A DNA stretch of 32,808 nt from JAQUVS01 sp964389735 (GTDB lineage: Bacteria > Bacillota_I > Bacilli_A > RF39 > UBA660). The stretch covers positions 1 through 32,808 of the forward strand of contig CAYMEJ010000009.1 of NCBI GenBank assembly GCA_964389735.1, in the 5' to 3' direction. Of the stretch, positions 7,726 to 15,472 are shown one piece after another; position 1 is the stretch's first letter; every line of letters begins with the position of its first letter. Made by a program: the position numbers and the translations under genes. The notes under the pieces were generated by a model, which worked only from the letters and a program-made list of their open reading frames with translations, was not told where the DNA came from and made no database searches.

Positions 7726-8377
7726 CTAACCAATCATATTCATAATATTCAGTTGGTGCTTTTTTTTCTTTTTCTTCTCTATATTTTGTTTGATGTTTCT
7801 CTACATCTGTTTTGTTTTTAAAACCTTTTTTCTTCCATTCAAATATTATCTTATCAATATATCTTAAATTATTTACTCCATTAAACACAGCTTCTTTTAC
7901 TGCTAATTCTATTAATTCTTCTGTTGTTCCGCTTTCTAACCATGCTTTTATTATTTCATATTCCATTGGACTTAATGTTCTTCCAAACTCTTTTTCAATT
8001 GTCTCATAAATATTAATTGTAGTTTTTTCATCTATTCCATTTATATCTTCTACTAAGTAATTAGATAATTTTTTATAAAATAATTCTAATGATATATATT
8101 CTTCTCTAACATTTCTTTCATTTTTAATAACATCTACTGATATTAGACTTTTATTTGATAAATTAGAAATGTATTCTAATACTTGTTTTGGTTCAATATA
8201 TAAATCTTCACTTATTTTTACAGGATCAAATACTATCTTTTCACCTTTATTTGTTAAATATATTAGAAATAGATATTCTTCTATTGTGCAATCAAATTTG
8301 TTTCTTACTTTTAATAAATAATTTTGTACTACAAAAGAACCTGATTTTAATATTTCAATAAAATTAGAAGTTTTCAT
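7709..8377 (-). CDS. dnaD: DnaD-family replication initiation protein
   Basis: DnaD acts in primosome assembly with DnaB and DnaI at oriC and restarted forks in low-GC Firmicutes. The 222-residue product has the N-terminal winged-helix oligomerisation domain (about 1-110) and the C-terminal DnaB_2/DnaD domain (about 125-195), which includes FGRTLSPMEYEII and the DNA-binding motif YIDKIIFEWKKKG that matches YxxxIxxxW. The tail (YYEYDWLDEENE) is acidic. The ATG follows GGGGGAATT. A TGATATAAT extended -10 box lies in the short gap after cca, so the gene can be transcribed apart from cca. Confidence 0.93.
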   Translation of the reverse strand: MKTSNFIEILKSGSFVVQNYLLKVRNKFDCTIEEYLFLIYLTNKGEKIVFDPVKISEDLYIEPKQVLEYISNLSNKSLISVDVIKNERNVREEYISLELFYKKLSNYLVEDINGIDEKTTINIYETIEKEFGRTLSPMEYEIIKAWLESGTTEELIELAVKEAVFNGVNNLRYIDKIIFEWKKKGFKNKTDVEKHQTKYREEKEKKAPTEYYEYDWLDEENE

Positions 8378-8399
8378 ATTAATTCCCCCAGTTATTAGT

Positions 8400-8408
8400 A
8401 TTATATCA
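8400..8408 (-). promoter_or_regulatory. Extended -10 promoter of dnaD-nth
   Basis: The minus strand reads TGATATAAT, an extended -10 box with a perfect TATAAT, in the 34-nt gap between cca and dnaD. There is no good -35 box. Confidence 0.5.
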
Positions 8409-8411
8409 TAA

Positions 8412-9503
8412 CTAGTTATATTTTTCTAAAATATATCTTTCAATATCATTTTTATTATTATTTAACTTTCTTAATAATATTTGGTTTTCTATATCATCTT
8501 TTATGGTTTTTAAGTATGCTCCTGGTGTCTTATTTAATATTCTTGTAATATCTGCTGTTTCAATATTGATATCAGTTTTAGAATGTATTGGTAATTCACT
8601 GTATTTTTGGGTAATATTTTTTCTATCAATACCTTTTATTGCACCTGCTATATCACATATATATAATCCATATTTATATAAAATATTATCATCTATTTCT
8701 TTTTCTGATAATACTTCTAATATTTTATTAATTATTTCTTTTTCATTTTTAGTAAAAGGATATTTATTTATTACATTTAATTGTGCCCAAATACCTATTA
8801 AGTCATCTATTAATTTAATGTTCTTTAAATTATCTATTTCTAGTACTTGTTCTAATTTAAATTCTAATATTAATTCTATTCCTTTTTTCTTATTTTGACT
8901 CAAAAATATTTTTTCTAGTTCTTGTTTTTTTCTATCATAAGAAAGATTCTTTATTAGATCTTTATTTGCTATAATAGCATGTTTTATTTCTTCGCTTAGT
9001 TCAAAATTAGTAGTTGTTGCAATTCTAATTGCTCTTAATATTCTTAGGGCATCTTGTTTAAATTTATAATCACAATCTCCATTTGAATTCATTATTTTAT
9101 CATCTAAATCTTTTCTTCCATTTAATAAATCTATAATTTCTCCATCTTTGTTCATACATATTGTATTAATTAAAAAGTCTCTTCTTTTTAAGTCATCTAA
9201 TAAATTATTAATATATTCTATTTTTATTGGTTTTCTATTATTGATGTATTCTATTTCTTTTCTAAATGTTGTTAATTCAAAGTATATATTCTTATATATT
9301 ATTGTAGTAGATCCATATTCTTCATTAGATAGACATGCTTCTTTAAATATGCTTTTTATATCTATTGGTCTTGCATTAGTACATATATCTACATCCTTTG
9401 ATTCTATTCCTAATAAATAGTCCCTTACGAATCCACCTACAATATATGCATCAAATCCAGCATCACTTATTTTATTTAGTAATTTTAATGAAGTTTCTAA
9501 CAT
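8412..9503 (-). CDS. cca: CCA-adding tRNA nucleotidyltransferase (class II)
   Basis: Adds or repairs the 3'-CCA end of tRNAs. Counting from the ATG at 9503 (363 residues), the nucleotidyltransferase core has GGFVRD (23-28), the metal-binding DVD (37-39), RRDFLIN in the ribose/base-recognition region and QDALRILRAIRIA, the class II equivalent of EDxxRxxR that selects CTP or ATP. The C-terminal half is helical and lysine-rich, as expected for the tRNA-binding body. A frame extension to a GTG at 9512 is rejected because that GTG is part of the AGGTGA ribosome site for the ATG. The gene could encode a poly(A) polymerase relative, but length and motifs favour Cca. Confidence 0.9.
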   Translation of the reverse strand: MLETSLKLLNKISDAGFDAYIVGGFVRDYLLGIESKDVDICTNARPIDIKSIFKEACLSNEEYGSTTIIYKNIYFELTTFRKEIEYINNRKPIKIEYINNLLDDLKRRDFLINTICMNKDGEIIDLLNGRKDLDDKIMNSNGDCDYKFKQDALRILRAIRIATTTNFELSEEIKHAIIANKDLIKNLSYDRKKQELEKIFLSQNKKKGIELILEFKLEQVLEIDNLKNIKLIDDLIGIWAQLNVINKYPFTKNEKEIINKILEVLSEKEIDDNILYKYGLYICDIAGAIKGIDRKNITQKYSELPIHSKTDINIETADITRILNKTPGAYLKTIKDDIENQILLRKLNNNKNDIERYILEKYN

Positions 9504-9520
9504 CTTTTTCACCTATTTTA

Positions 9521-9529
9521 ATTATATCA
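9521..9529 (-). promoter_or_regulatory. Extended -10 promoter of cca
   Basis: TGATATAAT on the minus strand, about 18 nt upstream of the cca start codon and with no recognisable -35 box; the mRNA leader would be very short. Confidence 0.5.
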
Positions 9530-9595
9530 TAGATAGTTTTATCTTTATTTATATTTGTTATATTTAACACGTAAAATTATGTATATTTTTGCAAC

Positions 9596-9618
9596 AAAAA
9601 AAGCCCTTTATGGGGCTT
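9596..9618 (-). terminator. Intrinsic terminator after the HU gene
   Basis: AAGCCC and GGGCTT pair (9601-9606, 9613-9618) and are followed on the minus strand by a seven-U run. Confidence 0.85.
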
Positions 9619-9625
9619 AATTTTT

Positions 9626-9901
9626 TTATTTGTTTACTGCTTCTTTTAATGCTGAACCAGCTTTGAATGAAACTGCTTTTCTTGCAGCAATTTTAACTGT
9701 TGCACCTGTTTGAGGATTACGTCCTTCACGTGCAGCTCTTTTTGAAACATTGAAAGTTCCAAATCCAACTAGTGGTACTTTATCTCCTTTTACTAATGCT
9801 CCTGTAATTACTTCAAATACTGCATCGATTGAACGAGTAGCATCTGCTTTTGTTAAACCTGTTTTAGCAGCAACTGCTTCTACTAATTCTACTTTTTTCA
9901 T
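9626..9901 (-). CDS. hup: DNA-binding protein HU
   Basis: HU is the small nucleoid protein that bends and constrains DNA as a dimer. The 91-residue product is full length and shows the family signature GFGTFNVSKRAAREGRNPQTG (beta arms, about 47-67) and the helical N-terminus (KKVELVEAVAAKTGLTKADA). The conserved proline at the arm tip is present in GRNPQTG. The ATG follows GGAGG. It has its own promoter and terminator, so it is expressed alone. In Bacillus the equivalent gene hbs also follows spoIVA, as here. Confidence 0.97.
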   Translation of the reverse strand: MKKVELVEAVAAKTGLTKADATRSIDAVFEVITGALVKGDKVPLVGFGTFNVSKRAAREGRNPQTGATVKIAARKAVSFKAGSALKEAVNK

Positions 9902-9945
9902 GTGTTAACCTCCATTTTTTTATTTATAAGCACAATATGCTTACA

Positions 9946-9973
9946 TATATAAAGTACCATGTTTTATTTGCAA
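9946..9973 (-). promoter_or_regulatory. Promoter of the HU gene
   Basis: TTGCAA (9968-9973), a 16-nt spacer and TATATA (9946-9951) on the minus strand. An alternative -35 TTGATT lies a few bases upstream. A 6-bp inverted repeat TAAGCA/TGCTTA (9927-9943) sits at the likely transcription start and could be an operator or a leader hairpin. Confidence 0.45.
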
Positions 9974-10019
9974 AATCAATACATTTCGCTTATTTTTGTT
10001 ATTTTTTACTTAATTTAAG

Positions 10020-11495
10020 CTATAAAACGATTGCAATCATGTTATTAGAACCTTTATTTACTATTTTTGTTAAGGTATTTTGCAGTTTAAATCTTATATT
10101 ATCGGGCATAAGTGCTATTTTAGATTGGATTCCTTCTTGGACTATTACATCCAAACTTCTTCCAAATATTTCACTTTTCCAAATGTTAGATGCTTCTGTT
10201 TCATAGTCCTTCATTAATGAATTGATTAATTCTTTGCTTTGAAGTTCACTTCCTATTATTGGTTCAAATGTAGAATTAACATCTACTCTTATCATATGAA
10301 TAGATGGAGCTACTGCTCTTAGTTTTACACCATACCTTGATCCTTGTTTAGTTATTTCTGGTGTATCTAGTTTCATATCTTCTAAGGTTGGGGATGCTAC
10401 CCCGTATCCAGTTTGTTTTACCATTTTTAGAGCATATTTTATTTGATCATATTCTTTCTTTGTCTCATTAAATTCTTGAAATATAGATAGTAATTTGGCT
10501 TTATTTGTTACATCTATATCTATAATATCTGATAGGACACTGTTATACAGGTCGATTGGAGCTTCTAATGATATAGTTACTTCTCCAGTAGAAGGATCAA
10601 CTTCAGATAAATATGCTTTTTCTATACTATCTTGATTAAGAAAATGATTTGTAATAGTATCTACATCTCTTAATTTGTTTACTTCTATTACGCTTTCTCT
10701 TATTGCATCTATATAATTTTTCTTTAATTCATGTTTATGATTTAATATTGCAATCCATTCAGGCATATTTATTTTTACTTCTAATACTGGGAATTCATAT
10801 AAAGCTTCTTTTAATATATCATACATATCTTTATTATTCATATTATCTACATTCATAGGTATTACTGGGACATCATATTCTTCATTTAAGTTCTCGGATA
10901 TTTTTATTGTTTCAGAATCATTTGGGTGGGTAGTGTTCATTATTACTATGAAAGGTTTACCAATTTCCTTTAATTCTGTAATAACTCTTTTTTCTGCTTC
11001 TAAGTAATCATTTCTAGAAAACTCTCCAATAGAGCCATCAGTAGTCATTACTATTCCTATAGTAGAATGATCTTTTATTACTTTTTCAGTTCCTAATTCT
11101 GCTGCTTCTGAAAAAGGTATTGAATCTTCATACCAAGGTGTTTTTACTAATCTAGGACCATTCTCATCTTCTGCACCTTTAGCATTATTAATTAAGTAGC
11201 CTACACAGTCTATTAATCTAATATTACAGCTAAAATCATCAATATTTATTTTAGCAGCCGTATTGGGTACAAATTTAGGTTCTGTAGTCATTATTGTTTT
11301 ACCTGCTGCACTTTGTGGTATTTCATCTAGTGCTCTTTTTTTATCATATTCATCTGTTATATTGGGTACTATTAAGTTTTCTACTACTTTCTTAATAAAA
11401 GTACTTTTACCTGTTCTTACTGCTCCTACTACTCCTAAATATATATCTCCTCCTGTTCTTTCAGCGATGTTTTTAATAATTGTATTTTTATCCAT
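10020..11495 (-). CDS. spoIVA: Stage IV sporulation protein A (spore coat basement ATPase)
   Basis: SpoIVA is made in the mother cell, is anchored on the forespore by SpoVM, and polymerises with ATP hydrolysis to form the basement layer of the coat. The 491-residue product aligns end to end with the family: AERTGGDIYLGVVGAVRTGKST holds Walker A (GAVRTGKS, 24-31, K30); QSAAGKTIMTTEPKFVPN holds the sensor threonines (70-71); IDCVGY (D96) is the Walker B region; ALYEFPVLEV and LKMVKQTGYG mark the middle and C-terminal parts; the protein ends in IAIVL as expected. I use the ATG at 11495 because an in-frame ATG at 11525 lies at or before the predicted start of transcription from a sigma-E-type promoter. 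It precedes the HU gene, as in Bacillus. Confidence 0.97.
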   Translation of the reverse strand: MDKNTIIKNIAERTGGDIYLGVVGAVRTGKSTFIKKVVENLIVPNITDEYDKKRALDEIPQSAAGKTIMTTEPKFVPNTAAKINIDDFSCNIRLIDCVGYLINNAKGAEDENGPRLVKTPWYEDSIPFSEAAELGTEKVIKDHSTIGIVMTTDGSIGEFSRNDYLEAEKRVITELKEIGKPFIVIMNTTHPNDSETIKISENLNEEYDVPVIPMNVDNMNNKDMYDILKEALYEFPVLEVKINMPEWIAILNHKHELKKNYIDAIRESVIEVNKLRDVDTITNHFLNQDSIEKAYLSEVDPSTGEVTISLEAPIDLYNSVLSDIIDIDVTNKAKLLSIFQEFNETKKEYDQIKYALKMVKQTGYGVASPTLEDMKLDTPEITKQGSRYGVKLRAVAPSIHMIRVDVNSTFEPIIGSELQSKELINSLMKDYETEASNIWKSEIFGRSLDVIVQEGIQSKIALMPDNIRFKLQNTLTKIVNKGSNNMIAIVL

Positions 11496-11528
11496 ATTAA
11501 CACACTCTCTTCTTTCATTATTCATTTA

Positions 11529-11557
11529 AGTGTATGTCAATATTTTTATTTATATGA
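11529..11557 (-). promoter_or_regulatory. Sigma-E-type promoter of spoIVA
   Basis: CATACACT (11529-11536) matches the sigma-E -10 consensus CATACAnT exactly. TCATATA (11551-11557) matches the -35 consensus in six of seven positions, and the spacer is 14 nt, the usual value. Transcription would start near 11522. SpoIVA is under sigma-E in Bacillus. Confidence 0.75.
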
Positions 11558-11562
11558 TTATT

Positions 11563-11802
11563 TTATATTAATCTATCTAAGTCTTTTGGTACATTATCTT
11601 TTACTATTGCATTTACTATTTTATCTTCTTTTTCTTTACTTACATTTTTACCTGTCATTGTTCCTATTTCTCTTACCATATCTCTTAGAACTTTCTCATC
11701 TTTCATATCAGAATTTTGTAATTTTTTTGCTAATGACATAATAGTGTCTTTATTTATATTTGTTTTATTTTCTACTTTCTTAAATATTGAATCTCCAAAC
11801 AT
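11563..11802 (-). CDS. spoVIF: Stage VI sporulation protein F family
   Basis: This 79-residue protein resembles SpoVIF (YjcC), a small soluble protein needed for proper coat assembly in Bacillus. The shared features are the pattern FKKVENKTNINKDTIMSLAKKL at the N-terminus, KDEKVLRDMVREIGTMTGK in the middle and EDKIVNAIVKDNVPKD near the end; the last block (K-IV-x2-I-V-x2-x-P-x-D) is characteristic. It is all-helical with no membrane segment. The AGGAGG ribosome site is perfect but lies in the 3' arm of the terminator hairpin of the preceding transcript. It stands between spoIVA and der, which supports a sporulation role. I made no database search; the assignment rests on remembered family sequence. 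Confidence 0.78.
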   Translation of the reverse strand: MFGDSIFKKVENKTNINKDTIMSLAKKLQNSDMKDEKVLRDMVREIGTMTGKNVSKEKEDKIVNAIVKDNVPKDLDRLI

Positions 11803-11835
11803 AAAAAAACCTCCTACAATAATATATGTAGAAGG
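11803..11835 (-). terminator. Terminator hairpin that covers the spoVIF ribosome site
   Basis: CCTTCTACA and TGTAGGAGG form a 9-bp stem (one T-G pair) with an 8-nt loop, followed by seven U and then the spoVIF ATG. It would end the der transcript, and its 3' arm contains the AGGAGG of spoVIF. A CATATATTA in the loop region (minus strand) fits the sigma-K -10 pattern CATAnnnTA, but no matching -35 is seen. Confidence 0.7.
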
Positions 11836-11847
11836 ATGATATTTGAC

Positions 11848-12039
11848 CTAAATATCGTATTTATCTTTTACTAATTTTTTTCTATATTTTTCACGTTTTT
11901 CTGCAAAATCAATGCATTGTTTCCTATAAACTTCTTCTGGTATTAATCTTTTTTCATATCTGTCATCTAATAATTTTTGTGCTCTTTCTAAGCCTTCTAA
12001 TTCATTCTTTGGATCTTTCCTATCAAAAAACCATCCCAT
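11848..12039 (-). CDS. Small charged protein of unknown function downstream of der
   Basis: A 63-residue protein beginning MGWFFDRKDPKNELEGLERA, then a lysine/glutamate-rich helical part. The segment AQKLLDDRYEKRLIPEEVYR recalls the SHOCT-type short domain (helix, turn with Ile-x-Glu-Glu, helix), but the match is too weak to name it. The aromatic N-terminus might touch the membrane. Its ATG overlaps the der stop (TAATG) and has GAGGTGAGG upstream, so it is translationally coupled to der. Function is unknown. Confidence 0.75.
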   Translation of the reverse strand: MGWFFDRKDPKNELEGLERAQKLLDDRYEKRLIPEEVYRKQCIDFAEKREKYRKKLVKDKYDI

Positions 12040-13346
12040 TATTCCTCACCTCTATTCTTGAATTGAATTACTATTGGAGTTCCTTCAAAATCGAAGTTTT
12101 CACGTAATTTATTTTCTAAATATCTTTCATATGAGAAATGTACTAAACCTTTATTATTTACGTGGAAAGTAAATTTAGGAGGTTTAGTTCCTGATTGATT
12201 AGTAAAATATATTTTTAATCTTTTTCCTTTATATGAAGGTGGAATATTTAATGTATAAGCATCCATTATTACTTCATTTAGTACACTAGTTTTTACTTCT
12301 CTAGTAATATTTTCACTAACTTTTACTACTTCTGGCATTATTGTATGTATTCTTTTCTTTGTTTTTGCTGAGGTGAATACTACTGGGGCATATCTTAAGA
12401 ATTGGAATTCATTTCTTATTAGTTGAGTATATTCTTTTATATTAGGTTCTTCTACAGTGTCCCATTTATTTACTACTATAATTAAGCCTTTACCTTTTTC
12501 AAGGGCATATGATGCGATATGTTTATCGTGTTCTATTATTCCTTCTTCGGCATTAATTACTAATAAACATATATCACTTCTATCTATTGCTCTTAAACTT
12601 CTTAGGAGACTATATTTTTCTACTGCTTCAAATATTCTGCCTTTTTTTCTCATACCTGCAGTATCAATTAATATAAATTCTTCTTTATTATATGCAAATA
12701 CTGTATCTATTGAATCTCTAGTTGTTCCTGCTACTTCTGATACTATTACTCTTTCTTCATTCAATATTGCATTTAATAGACTACTTTTTCCTACATTAGG
12801 TCTTCCTATTAATGATATTTTTAATCTAGGATCTTCTTCTTGTTCTTCTATAGTATTAAATTCTTTTACTATTTCATCCATTAGTTCTACGAATCCGATA
12901 TTATGTTCTCCACTTATTGGGATATATGTATCAAATCCTAATTCATAGAAATCATATTGATGTTCTTGACTTGCTTTATTATCTATTTTATTAATTGCTA
13001 CTATTACTCTTTTATTACTTTTTCTTAGTAAATCTCTTACTATTAAGTCATTAGCAGTTAATCCTTCTTTTCCATCTACTATGAATACTACTACATCACT
13101 TTCTTGAATAGCTATTTCTGCTTGTACTTTTATTTCACTATTAAAGATTTCTTGACTAACATCAATACCACCTGTATCTATTAAATTAAATTTATAATTT
13201 CCATAGTATGCTTCACTATAAATTCTATCTCTTGTTACACCTGGTGTATCTTCTATTATTGATATTTTGCTACCTACTATTTTATTGAAAACAGTACTTT
13301 TTCCTACATTAGGTCTACCTACTAGTGCCACGGTTGGTATTCTCAT
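12039..13346 (-). CDS. der: GTPase Der (EngA), ribosome biogenesis
   Basis: Der is an essential double-GTPase that helps mature the 50S subunit. Counting from the ATG at 13346 (435 residues), both G domains are complete: GRPNVGKS at 10-17 and 181-188, DTPGVTRD and EVAGTTRD switch I regions, DTGG near 58 and DTAGM near 229, NKID (119-122) and NKWD (about 287). The KH-like C-terminal domain follows, with PPSYKGKRLKIYF. The GTG at 13355 is discarded because it belongs to the GAGGTG ribosome site. A TGATATAAT box precedes it. Confidence 0.96.
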   Translation of the reverse strand: MRIPTVALVGRPNVGKSTVFNKIVGSKISIIEDTPGVTRDRIYSEAYYGNYKFNLIDTGGIDVSQEIFNSEIKVQAEIAIQESDVVVFIVDGKEGLTANDLIVRDLLRKSNKRVIVAINKIDNKASQEHQYDFYELGFDTYIPISGEHNIGFVELMDEIVKEFNTIEEQEEDPRLKISLIGRPNVGKSSLLNAILNEERVIVSEVAGTTRDSIDTVFAYNKEEFILIDTAGMRKKGRIFEAVEKYSLLRSLRAIDRSDICLLVINAEEGIIEHDKHIASYALEKGKGLIIVVNKWDTVEEPNIKEYTQLIRNEFQFLRYAPVVFTSAKTKKRIHTIMPEVVKVSENITREVKTSVLNEVIMDAYTLNIPPSYKGKRLKIYFTNQSGTKPPKFTFHVNNKGLVHFSYERYLENKLRENFDFEGTPIVIQFKNRGEE

Positions 13347-13372
13347 GTTTGTCACCTCTTTTTCTCGTATGT

Positions 13373-13381
13373 ATTATATCA
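13373..13381 (-). promoter_or_regulatory. Extended -10 promoter of der
   Basis: TGATATAAT on the minus strand directly after a run of ten T; no -35 box is recognisable. The start of transcription would be near 13366. Confidence 0.5.
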
Positions 13382-13416
13382 AAAAAAAAAGAATAAAGAT
13401 AGGGTTTATAATCTTT
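13381..13416 (-). terminator. Weak terminator after the 144-residue gene
   Basis: A 6-bp stem (AAAGAT with ATCTTT, 13411-13416 and 13395-13400) is followed on the minus strand by ATTC and ten T. The stem is short, so some read-through into der is likely. Confidence 0.4.
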
Positions 13417-13840
13417 TTCCTTTTTGTTTTACGTTTTTTACGTCTTTTTCATATATGAAATCTATAAATTCAATATATTTATAAATGTCTTCTACTTCAT
13501 TAATATCTGTATAATAATAATCTTTATAGAATATTTTATTTTTCTTTATTAGATAATAATCTTTATACTTAATATATATTTCTGGTTCTGTATACATGGT
13601 TACATTTAAGTCTATTCTTTCCTTATATTCTTCTATTAGGTTAAATTCTATTATTTTAATTTTTTCATTTATATATATATTAATTTTGAAGAGTCCGATT
13701 AATTCTATATCATATAGTTCTTTTAGTTTAACAATATAACTTTTTATAAATTCTTTGGTTTCTTCTGTTGTTAAAATTATATCTTTATTATCTATTATAT
13801 ATATAATTGTTGTTTTTTCATCCATTATTTTCAGTTTCAA
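13406..13840 (-). CDS. Unrecognised 144-residue protein
   Basis: I do not recognise this gene. The product is rich in isoleucine, lysine, tyrosine and glutamate, has no signal peptide and no membrane helix, and ends in a basic tail (DVKNVKQKGKRL). Predicted strands dominate the middle (IELIGLFKINIYIN, IDLNVTMYTEPEIYIKY). The start is probably the TTG at 13838-13840, which has AGGTGA at the right distance; the next ATG (13825) would be about 20 nt from that site. A perfect 7-bp inverted repeat (AATATGA/TCATATT, 13858-13874) lies just upstream. It sits alone between der and engB, bounded by terminators on both sides. Function is unknown. Confidence 0.7.
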   Translation of the reverse strand: MKLKIMDEKTTIIYIIDNKDIILTTEETKEFIKSYIVKLKELYDIELIGLFKINIYINEKIKIIEFNLIEEYKERIDLNVTMYTEPEIYIKYKDYYLIKKNKIFYKDYYYTDINEVEDIYKYIEFIDFIYEKDVKNVKQKGKRL

Positions 13841-13857
13841 ATTATCACCTATTTTAT

Positions 13858-13874
13858 AATATGATAATCATATT
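13858..13874 (-). repeat. 7-bp inverted repeat upstream of the 144-residue gene
   Basis: AATATGA and TCATATT are perfectly symmetric around a 3-nt centre, 18 nt upstream of the TTG start. It could be an operator or a chance palindrome in AT-rich DNA. Confidence 0.35.
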
Positions 13875-13882
13875 TTTTTGAT

Positions 13883-13910
13883 AAAAAAAACAATCTATAT
13901 TAGATTGTTT
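13883..13910 (-). terminator. Intrinsic terminator overlapping the engB stop
   Basis: AAACAATCTA and TAGATTGTTT form a perfect 10-bp stem with a 3-nt loop, followed by a U run on the minus strand. Confidence 0.85.
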
Positions 13911-14493
13911 CTATTACTAATTCTTCAAGTTTTTTTAGTATTTCTTCTTTTCCTAATTTAGTAACACTTGAGAATAATACTAAGTCATCTCCCATTACTA
14001 AATCGATACTATCTTTTATAACTTTAAGATTATGTTCTTTTTTACTATTTCCAACTTTATCTGCTTTTGTTGCTACTAAAGTTACTGGAATATTATAAAA
14101 TTTTAAGAAATTATACATCAATTGATCATCTTCTGTTGGCTTATGTCTAAAGTCAATTAACATAAATACTCTTTTACATTCTTCTCTTTTTTCTAAATAT
14201 TCTTCTATCATTTTTCCAAATTTTTCTTGGGTCTTTTTATCTACTGAGGCATATCCATATCCAGGTACATCTACAAAGAAGAAACTATTGTTTAACATGT
14301 AGAAGTTTAATGTTTGAGTTTTACCAGGTCTACTAGATATTCTTGCAATATTTTTCCTATTACACATTGCATTAATAAAACTACTCTTTCCTACATTACT
14401 TCTTCCTACTAACATAAATTCTGGGAATTTTTGTTCAGGATATTGACTTCTTCTAACTGCAATAATTGGTTCTTTTACATCTACTATTTTCAT
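13900..14493 (-). CDS. engB: Ribosome biogenesis GTPase EngB (YsxC)
   Basis: EngB is a small GTPase needed for late 50S assembly. The 197-residue product has P-loop GRSNVGKS (30-37), switch I SSRPGKTQTLNFY, DVPGYG (75-80), the TKAD specificity motif and a final SSVTK (G5-like). The length is normal. Its ATG overlaps the nrnA stop (ATGA), with GGTG upstream in nrnA, so the two are translationally coupled. In Bacillus the gene lies next to lonA; here the neighbour is different. Confidence 0.95.
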   Translation of the reverse strand: MKIVDVKEPIIAVRRSQYPEQKFPEFMLVGRSNVGKSSFINAMCNRKNIARISSRPGKTQTLNFYMLNNSFFFVDVPGYGYASVDKKTQEKFGKMIEEYLEKREECKRVFMLIDFRHKPTEDDQLMYNFLKFYNIPVTLVATKADKVGNSKKEHNLKVIKDSIDLVMGDDLVLFSSVTKLGKEEILKKLEELVIETI

Positions 14494-15455
14494 TCTTGCA
14501 CCTCTTTAATATTTTCATCTATATATTCTTTACATAGTCTATCTAGATCATTAATTAATAATTCAGCTTCTTCCATTGTAGATACTCTTGCACCTGCTGC
14601 ATATTTATGGCCACCACCATGATATTTTTCTGCAACTGTATTAATTACAGGTCCTCTTGAGCGAATATTTACTTTTATTATTTCATTTTTTGTATCTTCT
14701 GATATTGTTAACCATACTAGTACCTCATCAATATAATTAAAATTATTTACCATGTTTCCTGCACTACCTGCATCAACATTAAATTTATTAATAATTTGAC
14801 TTGTTACTTCTATATATCCTACTCCATTATCAGTTACTGTCATATTTTGACTAATATAACCTTGCAATCTTACTTCTTTTAATGGTCTTAGATATAATGA
14901 TTCATATAAAGAAGGTAAATCTAAATGGTATTCATCTATTACTTTTCCTACTAATGAGAATGTTCTTGCAGTTGAGTTTTGAAATAAGAATCTATTAGTA
15001 TCTGATACTAATCCTTGAAATAGTTTTTCCATTATGGATTTATTTCTTTTTAATTTTGTTTTATAGAGCATTTCTATCACTAATTGGCATGCTGAAGATG
15101 ATTGTTCATCTATTAGTTCTAAATTACAAAATTCTTCAACAAAAGGATGATGATCTATTTTAATAGAATATGAATAATTTAGGTTTTCTATTCCATCTAC
15201 TCTTTTTTTATCAGGAGTATCTAATACTATTAATAAACAATCTTCTAGGTCTTCTGGATATTTATCTAATTTACCTAGAAAACTAAATTTATTTGTACCA
15301 TTTCCTATTGCATAAACTTTCTTATGTGGAAAAGTTTCTTCTATTGATTCTTTTAATCCTAATTGACTTGCCATTGCATCAGGATCTACTCCTACATGTC
15401 TTGCAATTACTATAGTATCATACTTTTTTATCGCCCTATAAATCTTCTTATACAT
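14490..15455 (-). CDS. nrnA: DHH-family oligoribonuclease / pAp phosphatase (NrnA type)
   Basis: NrnA-type enzymes degrade nanoRNAs and often dephosphorylate pAp. The 321-residue product has the DHH motifs: H20-x3-D24-x-D26 (HVGVDPDA), LDTP with D79, D101-H102-H103, SDTNRF near 150 and the DHHA1 signature GGGHKYAAGA near the C-terminus. These supply the two-metal centre and the substrate loop. The ATG follows AGGAAG, 17 nt after ackA, so ackA-nrnA-engB probably form one transcript. A cyclic-dinucleotide phosphodiesterase (GdpP) is excluded: there are no membrane helices and no GGDEF-like part. Confidence 0.9.
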   Translation of the reverse strand: MYKKIYRAIKKYDTIVIARHVGVDPDAMASQLGLKESIEETFPHKKVYAIGNGTNKFSFLGKLDKYPEDLEDCLLIVLDTPDKKRVDGIENLNYSYSIKIDHHPFVEEFCNLELIDEQSSSACQLVIEMLYKTKLKRNKSIMEKLFQGLVSDTNRFLFQNSTARTFSLVGKVIDEYHLDLPSLYESLYLRPLKEVRLQGYISQNMTVTDNGVGYIEVTSQIINKFNVDAGSAGNMVNNFNYIDEVLVWLTISEDTKNEIIKVNIRSRGPVINTVAEKYHGGGHKYAAGARVSTMEEAELLINDLDRLCKEYIDENIKEVQE

Positions 15456-15472
15456 ATTTTTTGCTTCCTATT

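Noticed and set aside
8503..8898. Plus-strand frame of 131 codons
   Set aside because: Mirror of cca, without a plausible start signal.
11496..11525. Ten-residue N-terminal extension of spoIVA
   Set aside because: The ATG at 11525 coincides with the sigma-E start region, and the family begins at the later Met.
12457..12948. Plus-strand frame of 163 codons
   Set aside because: Lies wholly inside der on the opposite strand and encodes nothing recognisable.
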